This document shows positions 38,213 to 50,999 of a stretch of 64,000 bases of DNA, piece after piece (positions within the stretch are counted from its first letter, which is position 1; every line of letters begins with the position of its first letter). The DNA is from Chlorokybus atmophyticus (lineage: Eukaryota; Streptophyta; Chlorokybophyceae; Chlorokybales; Chlorokybaceae): positions 735,099 to 799,098 of the forward strand of contig RHPI01003642.1 of NCBI GenBank assembly GCA_009103225.1, given 5' to 3'. The notes under the pieces were generated by a model. It saw only the letters and a program-made list of their open reading frames with translations, was not told the origin of the DNA and did not search any database. The translations under genes were made by a program, and so were the position numbers.

Positions 38213-41200
38213 ATGGCGGTGGTGGCGAGGACGGCGTTGTCGACGCAGCTTGCCCAGCTCGCGCTCGCGGCGGGAGATGTGGCACACAGGCTGCCGAAGG
38301 GCAAGCCTTCGCTGCTGTACGACCCCAAGGAGGCGGCGGACATAGACATCACAACCATCTATCACATTGGTTGCAGTGGTAATTACTTAATCTTCACACT
38401 GACATCAATAGCCCGTCGGGAGTATACCTATATTATATCATTACACATGATCAGGATGGTTTTGCCTTGCATGCATCTGCTATCATCTTGTACGTACTTA
38501 CAGCTGTTGTTGTCAGCGTATAGAGCTTCATGCATGTTGCACGTTTCGGAAATCCAGTGTTGGAGAAGAGTACAGCCTGGTGCCGGGCATGTACACAGCA
38601 TGCATGTAAAACAGACATAGCGTGGCATGACCGAGCTCTGCTTGTGATGAGCTACCTTTCTTCCAGGCCTTGATGAATTGTGCGAAATGGACCCGCGTTT
38701 TGAAGTCTTCCGCAGCACGCTGTTTAGTGCGGCCGGCAAAGAGGTGATCATGGATTGTGTTTGGTTGCTTTATGCAATGCGGTACGCTGCGTGTGTTGAA
38801 AGCCAGTCAGCTTTTAGATGACGAGGTGTAGTTTTTCATCCGTTACACACCGTTACACACCTGACAGCTGGATCGCCAAATGGAAGTGAAAGAAGTGAAC
38901 GAGCAGCTTGACAAGTCGCTGCACGCATTTCTTCGCCTGCTCTCTAACTACTTCTTGCTGTCACCTGCGCACAAGACGTTAGAGTTTCTGATTCGGCGCT
39001 ACAGGTTGGTGCAAGCGTATTACTTTCAAGCTGCTTATGACAAATCATGATGAATCATCATCCTTAGCTTGCATTTAGTGCATGAGAATGGGGTGGAGCA
39101 CATGTGCATGACACTGTGGTGCTGTAACACAGTGGTGACAGCTTTGCTAGTTAGTTACGGTCGGGACCACGTTGCCTGTGATGATGTTTACTCTATGGAT
39201 CAACCACCTGAAATAGTTATGTGGATGACTTGAGGTCTGAGGCAAAGCAGCCCTGGTTGCGTGTTTGGGTGGGGGGGTGGGGGGGGAGCTACTGGACACA
39301 GCCCCGTGTAGTGTGTGCTGCCCGTGATGATGTGTACTCTTTGGATCAACCACCTGAAACTCCATGTGGATAGCATGAGACCTGAGGCAAGCATTAGAGA
39401 GGTGTTTTTCACTTGCGAAAAGTCAAAGAGAGGGGGACTAGTTTGCCTTTGATGAGGTTTACTCATTGGATCAACCACCTGAAACTCCATGTGGTCAACT
39501 TGAGGACTGAGGCAAACCGCTGTGTGCTAGTTGTGCAGGGTACTCGGCTCTCCTGTGACTTGCATACAGCTGATGCGTGTTGTGTGTCTCTTGCAGCATC
39601 TACCAGTACAACGTAGATTCAATTGTCTCCAGCTTTCTACCCTACCACCAGACTGCCATTTTTGTGCGGCTAATGCAGCTGATGCGGTTGGAGTAAGTGC
39701 ACTGCAGAGTGTTCACTGTCACCGCGTTTTGCCCAACGTATCAATTGGTTTTGCCCTGCTTCACCAACATTTGCAACTGGCGCGCAGGGGATCAATCTGG
39801 AGCTTTCTAGCTGGTATTCGAGAAGCGGGAGCTGCAATGCCGAGAACCCAACTGGTGCAGCAATGTGCAAAAGACACTGCTCTTTTGTTAGCAATCTGCG
39901 ATGCGGTATGCTTTAACAATCTGTCGCTGATGACTTCTTTCAAGCAGCTCAGCCGCAACCGCCAGCTTGTGCCTTTGCACATTAATAATGCTGACTGTCT
40001 TGTAGGCAGTTGAGGTGTCCAGTGCCGAGTATGCTTCCAGCCGCATGCTGTGCTTCTATGCTGTGGTTGTCATGGAGACGCTGGCAGTTATGCCGGCTGT
40101 CACAAACGAGTTCCTCCCCCGCATCATTCCCTATATAAGCAAGGGGCTGCAGAAAGGAGTGGCCCCCGATTTCGTGGTACGTCTGGGCTGAGGGTTGACA
40201 GTGTGATTCTTAACTAAGAACATGTCACCGTTGTTGTGCACTCCAGCCATTCTGTCAGGTTCTACACCATACCGTACCCTTGTTTGTTCCTACTCATAAG
40301 GCGTTGTGCAGGCAGGCACGTACATGGTGCTTATGCAGCTGGCCCATAGAGTCGTGCTCGCTCCCGAACTGGCGCAGGCGTTGGTGGAGGCTGTTGCTCG
40401 CGCTCCGGCCAATACCGGAGGCTCTGAATCCGACGCCTTGCTGGCGCTGTTGATGCTAGCTCAGGTTTGTTGTTGTTTGCACAGTTGCATTGCTGCAAGC
40501 AGCAGCAGGACCTGTACTGTTGTGCTCATAATTGCTTCCTCGCGTCATTTGTAGACCCAAGGTTTGCAGCAGCTTCCAGACAGGGCTTTCACAGCCCTCT
40601 TGAAGTTCAGGTGAGTGGAGCGCTGTTAAAGGTGATGGTTGAATGGTATATGCACGGTTGGCTTTATCACTGTTGTTTGTTGGCAGAGATCTGCCTGCGG
40701 AGCTCAACCACGTGAGTTTGAAGTATGATGTGGCACCGCTTCTCAGATTGATTATCAGCAGCCATATTCAGCATTGGTGAGCACAACTATCGCATGCTAT
40801 TGCCCTTCAGATTCGACGCTACCATGCGTTTGTTGCTAACGACTTTTGTTGGTCTCCTGCAGTGTGGGGAGTGAAGACTGTGAGCAAGGAATGCAGGCTT
40901 TGATCACCAAGGTTCCCCTCGGAAGCCTTGCAAATGACACAGCAGCAGCGTTGCTTCGATTATTGTCTACAGAGTCAAAGAGTGAAATATTCACAGCTGC
41001 TGTGCCCACCATGCAGCGCTTGCTGCGCGCGTTGGACCTGCGGTACCCACAGCAAGTTGATAAGCAGATCAATGCCGTCTTGAAGGTATGACAACACCAT
41101 TTGCTCAACTTGCAAGGCATGACTTACCAACCCATGGTTGCATACCGCAGCAAAGGAGAAAATCTTCAGGAGGTCTCAATGGGGAGCAGCAGGGTGCTGA

Positions 41201-44200
41201 TGCTTTGTCGGCGTTCTTGAATGAGACTTTCAGCTTTAGCTACCACAAGCCGCTAGAGGAATCGCAATCCAGTCTGCTCCTTTCGTTGAGTCATGCGAAG
41301 GTATGCACCTATTATGAGTACTGGTTTGTCATCTAGATACTGACATGGCTTTCAGGCGCATATTCGAGCCTTGGCCATCAATGGTCTGGCAGACATGGTG
41401 GAGCCAGACACTGATCAGCAAGAAGAGCTGCGGCGGTTCGTGCAGGATGCCATGCTGCGCATCATGCGGGAGGACGAGTCTGAGGTCGTGTTGTCCGTCT
41501 TGAACCACTCCAGACTCGTTGACATCGTCCCAGCAGAGCCTCTTTTCGAGGCGCTGTCTGCCACTCTGCAATCTGCACACGACACTGTTGTCGGGGGCAG
41601 TGCTGACAAAGCAGCCAAGCAAGCGGCGCAGAGCGTTATGAAGCAGGCTCTGCAGCTGGTTGGCACAGAGTTGGCCGCGCGCGATGACGCACCTACTGAG
41701 CGCATCGTCCTGCTTCTGCTGCAGTACTCGCTGGTGATGCCCAAGGTATACATGATGCAGAAAGGTTTTCCTGAGTGTTTCGTTTTGAGCTTGCATGCTT
41801 ACATACCTCTGGTCGGCTATCTCACCCTCTTTACGTGTCCATCCAGACAAGAAAGCGCAATTTGCAAGCGCGGAGTCTTGCCAGCTCTCTTGATCATCCA
41901 TTGATGCAAGGCGTCTCAGTTCAAGAGCAAGACAACAGTGGCAAGGTATCCTCCAAACTTTGCGCCACAAACACATCATAGCGACAAGTGCAGAGGTTGT
42001 AGTGACACAAACCGACGTTGTTCTTTTACAGGATGCTGACAAACAACTCAACGCCTCTGCTGTGGAAGCTATGGCTGGCAACATGCTTGGGGATGTCATG
42101 AACCTGCTGCCTCTCGTTGCGCAAGTTGTTTCTACAGCGCCAGAGCGCAACGCTATGTTGTTGTTGGCTCTCCAACAGTTCTTGACGCTCGTAGATCTTC
42201 AAAAGACTAAAAAGCGATCAGCAGTGCTATCATTGCTACCAACTGTGTTGGCAGCATACATGCAAGGATGGCGGTTGTTGGAAGACAAGCCGGATGCCCA
42301 ACAGCACATCCAGCCGCTGGAAGCCTTAAACCTCACAACATCAGCTAGCGACGCTGCACAGCACATTAACATAATTGATACCAAAACAGTTGCTGCGATG
42401 GTTGTGCGTGGACTGTATGGTTACATCCAGTGCATCTCATCAGGAACGACAACGGTGCGTGAAACACAAACCTGTTTTATTATATGCAGCTGGCATGTGC
42501 GTTGTTATGCTCAGATTGCTTTTTCGTCGTTGGTATGCATCCACAGGATGTCCATGTGGATGCCTTCAAGGCGCTCTCCACACCGAGGTCTGCATCGGTT
42601 TTCAAGCGTCATCTGCATTTGCTCGTCTCTGCCACAGAGTCGCCAGTGCAGTATTTGATCGACATGGTTACCTCAGAAGCGGAGAAGCGCGTCCATGTAA
42701 GACAAACAGCACAATCTGGCGTGCTCTTGATTGTTAGCAATTTTGGCTTGTCTCATTTGCATTGGCATGCGCAGGTCATGGCACTGGAGTTGTTGTCCAG
42801 TGTGTGGGACACGGCAGCTCTTGAAAACAAAGGCAGCAATGCCACATCCCCTGATGCCCTGCAGCTCGGCCTGCCAGCCTTGTTGGTGGCTTTGCGCAGC
42901 GCGGGCAGTGCTGTGCGAGAAAGTGCCGTTGTTGCATTACAAGCTCTGTCTCGCCTGGTGTCCACTGATCTAATGGTACGTTACGCTGACAACAATCACT
43001 ACGAAGCTCTCTTGTCTAATGCGCTGACTATGTTGGCGTGCAGCTGTTTGACAACCGAGAAAGCACGGATGTCTTGCTGGCAGCAGATTATCTCGTGCTG
43101 GTTGAAAGCCTTGTAGACGCGCGTGAGGGCCTGAAGAGCGATGCAGGGCATCTACCAGCTGTTCTGTCGCAGCTGCTGTTGCCCATCGATGATGATGCCA
43201 TGGATACAACGATATTTACTGGGGATGCGCAAGAACGAATTGTGGCTTGGTTAGCCACGCGCGCTGTGCAGCTACCGACAGAGTATGCACAGGTAGGCAG
43301 TTGATGCCTCTCATGTTGCACACAATATGGCGGGATTGCCGAGCCTTTCACCTCACAACTTGTCCACAGCATGCACTGTTGGCATCATTGGTGGACGCTG
43401 GCCACGACCTGCAGCAGGCCAAGGCCACGCAGTCGTTGCTGCAATCGCTTCTAGCTAAACCGGCCAGCCTCACACCAGCGCAAGCGCAGATTGTCACTGT
43501 CGTCCTACCTCACTACGCGGCTGCTGTGTCTTCAGATGCGGCCAATGTTGACTTGGCCACATTGTTCATGCGTGCGTGTGCTGCTGGAGCGCAGCAGGAT
43601 GATGGCACTTTGAGACCTGTACTCGCACAGATACAGGAGGTAGCTGTGTGCCATGTTGGTGCCTCCTTGTTTGAAGCCTTGTCTGACGACCGCAAGGTGA
43701 TGATAAAGTCCTTCACTGGCTGATGCTTGCATGTCTGACAGCAATTTCATGTTTGCACAGCAATAATACAAGTGTGTGTGGACAGGTGGAGTTGTTGTCG
43801 CATCTGCTACGTGCAGTTAACCGAGGCACAGATGTCAAGTTAAGGGCGTCCGCACGTGTTGCGCTGGAAAAGCTGCCGTTACCTGCTGATGTATATGTGC
43901 AATTCATTGTTGCGGCCAGCGGAAGTGGTGGCGATGATGCAAGCAAAACGGCTTCCAAGCGGCGCAAAACACCCGCCAAGACCACTGCGCGCAGTAACCA
44001 GCTTCCAGAGGCCTTGTCTATCTTGGCTGAACCTGATCGATTGGCACTTGCTGTTTTCGCTTTAGAAACTTTGCAGTGGAAAGGAGTATCCGGTGATCAG
44101 GTAAAGAAGTTGTGTCTGCGTCTGTCTGTCAGTCTTTGCTGCTCGCAACAGGTGTGCGGTTGTGTCTTACTGTTTTACCTTTGCCTGGCGTAGTTGGTGT

Positions 44201-47200
44201 TGGCGGCTCCGCTCTACACGCTGCTCACCCGCTTGCTGGAGGGCAACCTCGCGGTGCAGCCTGCTCCTGTTGATGGCGAGGATGCCGATGCCGGGCAAGC
44301 TGGCTCAGTCGACTTCAACTTGGAGTACATCATTCAGCTTGTGCTGCAAAATATTGAACAGATTGTGCGCGCAGCAGACGCACCCTCTACCACTACACCT
44401 GCTGGCAAGAGAGGTGCTGCTTGCCATAAGTTTTTATTGAAAGCAACCACGTCCTTAATCTGCATTCTGAGCTGTCAGTCTCACTTTTAAACTTGCTCAT
44501 GACAGGCTCGCGAGCTCAGGGAAGAAATAGCCTGGTGGATCTGTTCCAAGTAGTGCCGATAGTTCAATGCATCGAGCGGCAAAACCCTACCACGCGCAAT
44601 CACGCTGTTGCTGTGCTGGCTGCGCTGGCGAGACTCTTGCCTGATCAGGTAAACGCTTGTTGTTGACAAGTCAGTTTGAGGGCATTATTTTGCTTCTGTC
44701 TCGGCTGTTGTCAGTAACTCATGACTCCTGCCCTCCTCAGGTGCTGGAGCGCGTGCTTGATGTCTTCACTGTCATGAGCACTACCACCCTCACTCAGGGA
44801 GACGCGACATCCTTCCGCGTCACCCTTCAGATGCTGGAAGCCGTGGTTCCATCCTGGTTGGCAACCTCCCGCAACGTCACGCAGCTTCTGCAGGTCTTCG
44901 TCAACGCGCTCCCCCACATGTCACTCGATCGACGAGTACCATTGTTTGATGCACTCCTCAGGTCAGTGTCAATGTGTCGTTCTTACTGGTATGCCTGAAC
45001 GTGTATGCCTTCACGCGTGTTGACAATGCAAGCACTGCAGGGCACTGTCGGCGGATTATCTGCACACGGTGTTGTTATTACTACTGCGCGTGGTCGTACG
45101 GAGACGGGCTGAAGGAGAGGAAGGGTCTGTTGCTTGGGCGCTGGACTTTGCAGAGCAAGTGTCGCAGCTGTTTGCAGGCAGCACGCGCGTCACTGCTTAT
45201 GTTCAGCTGCTCGCAGCTGCTGAGGGAGACGACATTTCTGTGCGTGTGCTTGCGTGCACAACGATTGCATCGCACATTGCCACGAGCCAGTTCCTGCCTG
45301 CGCGCGCAGCAGTAAGTGCTGCAAACGATCAAGAGGCCCTTCATCAAGGGTATGCCAAGCTGATGGAGCGTGCACTGTTGATGGTGAGTGCGCAAAGCGA
45401 CGAGTCTTCGGAGGTGAACACTGCCGCATACAACCTCCTGGAGGGTCTTGCCACCAGGCTGGAGGATGAGACCTACATCACTGGCGTGACCTCGCTGATT
45501 GGGCACGCCAACAAGCATGTCCGTCGCAAAGCGCTGCGCTTGCTTTCTAACAAGCTGTCGCAGCTGGAGGGCGGCCGGGCGGCTGCTCCCGCTGAAGCCG
45601 CGACGTACCTGAGCAAGCTCCAGCCCGTTGCAGACCGGTTGCAAGCCCCGAAAGAGAGCAGCAAAGCAAAGCAGGCTGCGCTGTTCGCCCTACACACAGC
45701 AGCACGCGCACTCGGTAGGCAAGCCCCCGAGGCGCTGGCCTCCCTTCTGCCGCCTGTGCTGGCAAGTGTGTCTAGCGCCAACAGCAGCGTGGCCACAAGT
45801 GCCGTGACCGCTTCTGCAGGCGTGGTGGCTGCTCTGGGCACGCAGGCCCTTCCGCACCTGCCAGCCATGGTGGACAAGGTCCTGTCTATTGGCAATGCTG
45901 CTGCTGAGCAGTCTGCTGCTACGGACGATACCAATCTGCAAGAGGAACAATCGCTGCTTCTGGCAGCCTGTCTCACCGCTCTGCAGCTTCTTCTGACTGA
46001 CTTAGGACCTTTCCTTAGCCCTTATGTGCAGCGGATTGTGACATTCCTGTTACAGGTAATGCATGAGGGAGGCTTTGGTCACTTGTTGTGTGTCTGCTGC
46101 CAGAGTCCTGTTATGCTTACACTGATTTGTTGGTAACCGTGCAGCCGCATGTTATCACGTGTGAAGCCGCTGGCGTCTCTGCCACTTCCGCTGCAGTCCG
46201 CGTGCTCATCCCGGAGAAAGTGCCCACGCGCTTACTCGTGGACCCTCTCCTCGCTACCTACTCTGCAGCCGTCTCTGGCGGCGATGCTTCGCTGGTTTGC
46301 CTCTTCCAGCTGGTGGGCTCTTTAGCCTCCAGCTTAAACAGGGCTGCAGCCACCACGCATCACAAGGCGATGTTCAACTTCTTTGTGAAGGCGTTCAACT
46401 TACGTCAGCAGCAGCCTGATAGTGTCCGAGACATTGAGGAGGTTGAGACAGCCATGGTTGCGTCTTTTATGTCGCTGGTCATGAAGCTAAGCGAGAGTAC
46501 CTTCAAGCCGCTGTTCCTGACGATCCTGTCGTGGGCAACAGCCAGTGATGAAGCTCAGCCGGCCTTGACCAACAAACGTGGCCTAGTTCTGTTTCGAGTT
46601 ACCAACGCACTGGCTCACCGGCTGCGGTCGGTTTTCGTCCCTTACTTTAAGTACTTGCTGGACCTCGCAGTGAGGTTGCTCACTGCGCAACAGGTTGTGG
46701 TACCTGAAAGGAAGGCACGCTCCTCCAAGAAAGCGAAACTCGCCGCCGACGCGGTCAAAGCCATCCCTGTGGATGTGTGGCGGCTTAGAACGCTGGTCGT
46801 CCTCGCCCTGCACAAGTGCTTCTTATATGACAATGTGGGCTTCTTGGATGCGCTCAAGTACGAGCGCCTGCAGCCCTCTGTGGTTGGCCTTCTGGATGCG
46901 TATCCATCGCCCGAGGCACTCGCTCTGAGGGTCAGAGATGCGGATGGCCAAGAAGTGGGCTTCTGTGAGGCCGTCGTGCAGTGCATAGCGCAGATGGCTG
47001 TTGCCACAGGCACGGATGCGCTGTGGCAACCATTGAACCGAAGCGTCTTGATGAAGCTTCGCACTCGGAATGTCAGCACAATTGAGTGGGTGTTGAGAGT
47101 TGTATCAGAAACGGTATGTTTATCTGCATGTGCTCATTGCAGGTTCAGCTTAGCCCATCACCTATATCGCTTGTGCATCTCTATCTGGATGGTCATGATG

Positions 47201-47389
47201 ACAATTGCACCTCTCTTGCAGGTCGAGAGGCTGCAGAACAACTTCACGCCTCTCATACCAGAGACGTTGACATTCCTTGCGGAGGCCATGGAACTTGGGG
47301 GTGATCCCATTGTCAACATCGTGCGAGGGATGATCTTGCGCATGCAGGAGGTGTCCGGCGAGGACTTGCAGGAATACATGAAGTTTTAG
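38213..47389 (+). CDS. UTP10: UTP10/HEATR1, U3 snoRNP small-subunit processome protein
   Basis: Very large HEAT-repeat protein needed for 18S rRNA processing and rRNA transcription in the nucleolus. About 25 exons, the first being 38213-38378 (LAQLALAAGDVAHRLPKGKP, SLLYDPKEAADIDITTIY), 38667-38743 (LDELCEMDPRFEVFRSTLFS), 38868-39004 (KEVNEQLDKSLHAFLRLLSN), 39597-39692, 39788-39905, 40006-40176 and 40312-40464. The KGKPSLLxDPKEAADID start and following exons match HEATR1 N-termini. The middle is HEAT-type helical repeats. The C-terminus holds the BP28CT-like region (about 46150-47100) and ends VERLQNNFTPLIPETLTFL, then GEDLQEYMKF. No broken exon was seen. Start and end are both well supported. 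Confidence 0.94.
39170..39520 (+). repeat. Three copies of a ~78-bp repeat in a UTP10 intron
   Basis: Intron 3 holds three related blocks at about 39170-39248, 39317-39392 and 39441-39520. Each carries GATCAACCACCTGAAA, a CATGTGG-type stretch and a CTGAGGCAA end. Copies differ at several sites and are separated by unrelated sequence, so this is an old interspersed intronic repeat and not a clean tandem array. Confidence 0.85.
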
Positions 47390-48200
47390 CTTTTTAGGTG
47401 GTATGGTGATGCCGTTGATGGTATAGGTGTTGCGATGTAGGAGTTGGCTGTCGTTGTGTAGATCTTGGAGATTAGCCCAACCACTCGTTGGGTCATCTGA
47501 ATATGCGTGTTCGTCTGCATGAGCCCGGCTGGCTTGTTGTGTGATTGTGTGCTACAGTGCCCTAGTGCCAGCTCAAGAAGCCACTGCTTGATAGAAGCAA
47601 CAAACTCTCATGATTCTTGATGCACATCAAAGGGAGCGATGACGTTAGCTTATTGTACAGCATGTAGTCGGGCATAGTTGCTAAGTGACCAACTACATCC
47701 TTTGGTAGTCATTATCATGTTGGCAACAGGCCGGGCGGCTGGTGTGTGATTTTGCAAGATATGCCTACCGCATCCATCTGACACACTTGCTCTTACACGC
47801 ATGCGCTTGGACACAAATGCGCGCGCGCCTAAGCATAGCTGGACGAAGTAAGTGCGCAACAATACAAATGCAAAAGCAGTACGGGTCTCATATTGAAAAA
47901 TTGCAGCTGTGTGCGTCGAAGTTTATAACTCGTGGTTTATACAAGCTGCGCCTCCGAAATGTTTATGCATGCAGCATGCACAGCTGCAGGCATGAAACCC
48001 CACCTAGACGATAATATCACCACTTGGAGTCCAAAAAGCTACTACACTTGCGAAAGAGCATATGCAAAAAGCCAGTGGCAAACGAGAGTCAGTTAGGGCA
48101 CTCCGCAGCATGGCATACTCATCACCTTGTTTGTCGTGTTCCCTGTTGTAGCAAGAATATCAGTACCTAGCAGGTAAGTGGGTTTCTTCTCGCATCAGTA
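47390..48200. other. Tail-to-tail intergenic region
   Basis: Between UTP10 and the next minus-strand gene. No supported exon, RNA gene or mobile element. Confidence 0.55.
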
Positions 48201-48249
48201 AGGCCACGCTGAAGCTAAGGCGTTTCGCATGCAACAGAAACACAATATC

Positions 48250-48498
48250 ACTTACATGCAAGCACTTCGCATCAAATTGTTCACAGTCGGCGCTCCACCA
48301 CGTGGAATCGGATGTCACGATGGTTATTATCATACGTTTCCTCGACCGTCAACCAACTCAACACGACAACGACACCACCGAGTCTCATGTTGGAACGGTA
48401 GACGCTTTCCAACACAAACTTCACGGCATGCAAAGCAAGTGCTAGTTGCTGCTTTGCCTCTCCGATTTCTGCACAACATAGCATCAGCATCCAATTAT

Positions 48499-48559
<61 letters not shown>

Positions 48560-50941
48560 AATACTAATGTTGACTTCGCCTATAACCAGCATCGGACGAC
48601 CATAGCCATCTTCTAGCAGGCCGTCTTTGCAGTAGATCTCTAAGCGGCCATACACATCAGCTGCCAAGTGGCACCTTGTGGCCATCAGCCATATGACAAC
48701 ACCAAGTGCTGGGCCATTTGCATTTGCCAGTGCTGCAAGTAGCGAGAATGTTACTGGCCACACATTGTAAGATCAGAATTCACATGTAGCTCACCTACAT
48801 GGAGAGCCTTGTGCAGTGTACAATTGAAAGCGCTCATATATCTTGCGCATATGTTGGTTTATAAATGGCGTCACAAAACTAACAATTGACGTATAAACGC
48901 AACAGCTTTGGTGAGCTCTTTGAGGTGCATCAAACTCTAAACTCTAAATGCGATCCACTCGTGCAAAAACCATCTTGCGCATTTCTGCTCCACCTTCGCC
49001 TCACGTTCAATGACCCGACGCCAATACGCCTTCGCATGATAAGGCGCATCCTGCACAAAACATGTAGCTTTCTGCAATGAATGGACAAGCCTTGATTGTC
49101 ATATCATGGCAGCAACACACACATATGCCTTACCTGTAACGGGAAGGTACATTGAGTTATCACAAATCGACCATAAAAGCACCAAGTCTTTTGTGGTCGA
49201 GTGGGCTATGACATTGGTCATCGGAGCTTGAGACCCGGGTTCGATTCCTGCCTTGCACACGAATTCCGCGGTCGTTGTTTCTCGATCCAATAACATCGTA
49301 AATGGTCACTTTATGAGTGCTATCATCGATGGGTCGCGACTTGCCTAATGGCAGTCGCGCCGAACTGACCAGTTCAGTCGGCGCGGCAGGGCGCGACCTG
49401 CCTATCGCGGCGACGCGACCTGTGGGGCCGGCAGCGGCGCGATGTGCGCGCGTTGACCGGTTTGGGCCCAAATTGGCCGGTCCTTGGATGGTGGGGCCGG
49501 TGACCGACCCTAAATCAGACCCCTGGGAAGATTCCCCAGCTGATGGCCGCCAGCTGCCGAGGACGTCAGCGTTCTTAAGTGGGGGGGGAATGTAACGGGA
49601 AGGTACATTAAATTACCACAAATCGACCATAACAGCACCAAGTCTTTTGTGGTCGAGTGGGCTGTGACATTGGTCATCGGAGCTTGAGACCCGGGTTCGA
49701 TTCCTGCCTTGCACACGAATTCCGCGGTCGTTGTTTCTCGATCCAATAACCGTAAATGGTCACTTTATAAGTGCCATCATCGATGGGTCGCGACTTGCCT
49801 AATGGCAGTCGCGCCGAACTGACCAGTTCAGTCGGCGCGGCAGGGCGCGACCTGCCTATCGCGGCGACGCGACCTGTGGGGCCGGCAGCGACGCGCTATG
49901 CGAAAGCTGACCGGTATGGGCCTAAATTAGCCGGTCCTTGGCTGTGGGGCCGGTGACCGACCCTAACAAACCCCTTGGGTAACGGGAAGGTACATTAAAT
50001 TACCACAAATCGACCATAAAAGCACCAAGTCTTTTGTGGTCGAGTGGGCTGTGACATTACCTCAGCTTCCAACTCGCGAATCATTTGCTCAAAGTCTTCG
50101 CAGGGCGCTGCAGTGCAGCACCGTAAGCATTCAAAATGTCGTGGTCAGTTAAAAGCTTAATGCCCTTTATCTCCAAATGAGTGGCATCACCTGTGGATTG
50201 CGCCACTGCCAGCGCTTTTATCCTGAAATGTGATTTGGCTAAAATGCCCTTGGTCATTGCGCCCTGGTTGTTTAACAACTTTCCTAGTCGCTTGCTCATT
50301 TGATCAATACGATTGAGTAACTCATCACATTTGCATGCAGGATTAACCTACGTGGTGCACACCACTAGTCGGCTTGAGATTGCAGTGGTCATGCTAGCAC
50401 ACCTGACAGTAGACCGACTTACGCACACCTAATCTTCATGCTCGCCGCTGCCACAGCAAAGCACAACTGCAAGACGATTTTGGTTGGGACGGCAGAGTTG
50501 ACGAAAGCTAATAGGTGTGGATGAAGACGAGCACAACGACTTTAATGATTGAAATGAAGCGAAATTTTGTGCAGGCTAATGATAACTTGCACGGTGGAGC
50601 TTCACAACCTGTGACACCACGCGCTGATGACTCACTAACCCAGCCTAGTTGCAACCAAATCGTGGGCAAGGGACACTTCTAGCAAGCATTTAACAAACGC
50701 AGCGTACCAGAGACGCTTGCACAATGCTGCAAGCTCGAGCATCCATTTGGTGAACTTCCTTGCGTTGCAGCTAAAAACTGTCCGGTAGAAGACAATGCAC
50801 ATCGGCGACACATGCACCATCATGATGATTGTGTGCATGTACGTTAGATTGTGCATATTTCAGCCCTCAGAGCGCAATCATACCTGCCATGTGTGGTGTG
50901 TAGGTATGCACAACCTAATGCACAGCACATAGTGCAGAGAG

Positions 50942-50999
<58 letters not shown>

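Larger units (their letters stand above)
49135..50056. mobile_element. Tandem TRIM-type retrotransposon array (3 LTRs, 2 internal regions)
   Basis: Three 79-bp direct repeats (49135-49213, 49591-49669, 49978-50056) start TGTAACGGG (GGTAACGGG in the third) and end CTATGACA or CTGTGACA, the TG...CA form of LTRs. Each of the first two is followed by a TTGGTCATCGGAGC primer-binding-site-like stretch. A polypurine tract AAGTGGGGGGGGAA (49578-49590) precedes the second LTR. Internal regions of 377 and 308 bp are alike but have no coding capacity, and the second has lost its polypurine tract. The 5-bp target duplication TTACC flanks the whole array (49130-49134 and 50057-50061). This is the structure of terminal-repeat retrotransposons in miniature, which depend on other elements for reverse transcriptase. 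Confidence 0.88.

Noticed and set aside
49190-49260. Possible tRNA gene (A- and B-box matches)
   Set aside because: No complete cloverleaf could be folded by eye; it straddles the LTR end and primer-binding site of a retroelement.
49317-49595. Open frame (MLSSMGRDLPNG...) repeated at 49771
   Set aside because: Lies in the non-coding internal region of the TRIM element; similarity between copies reflects the repeat, not protein conservation.
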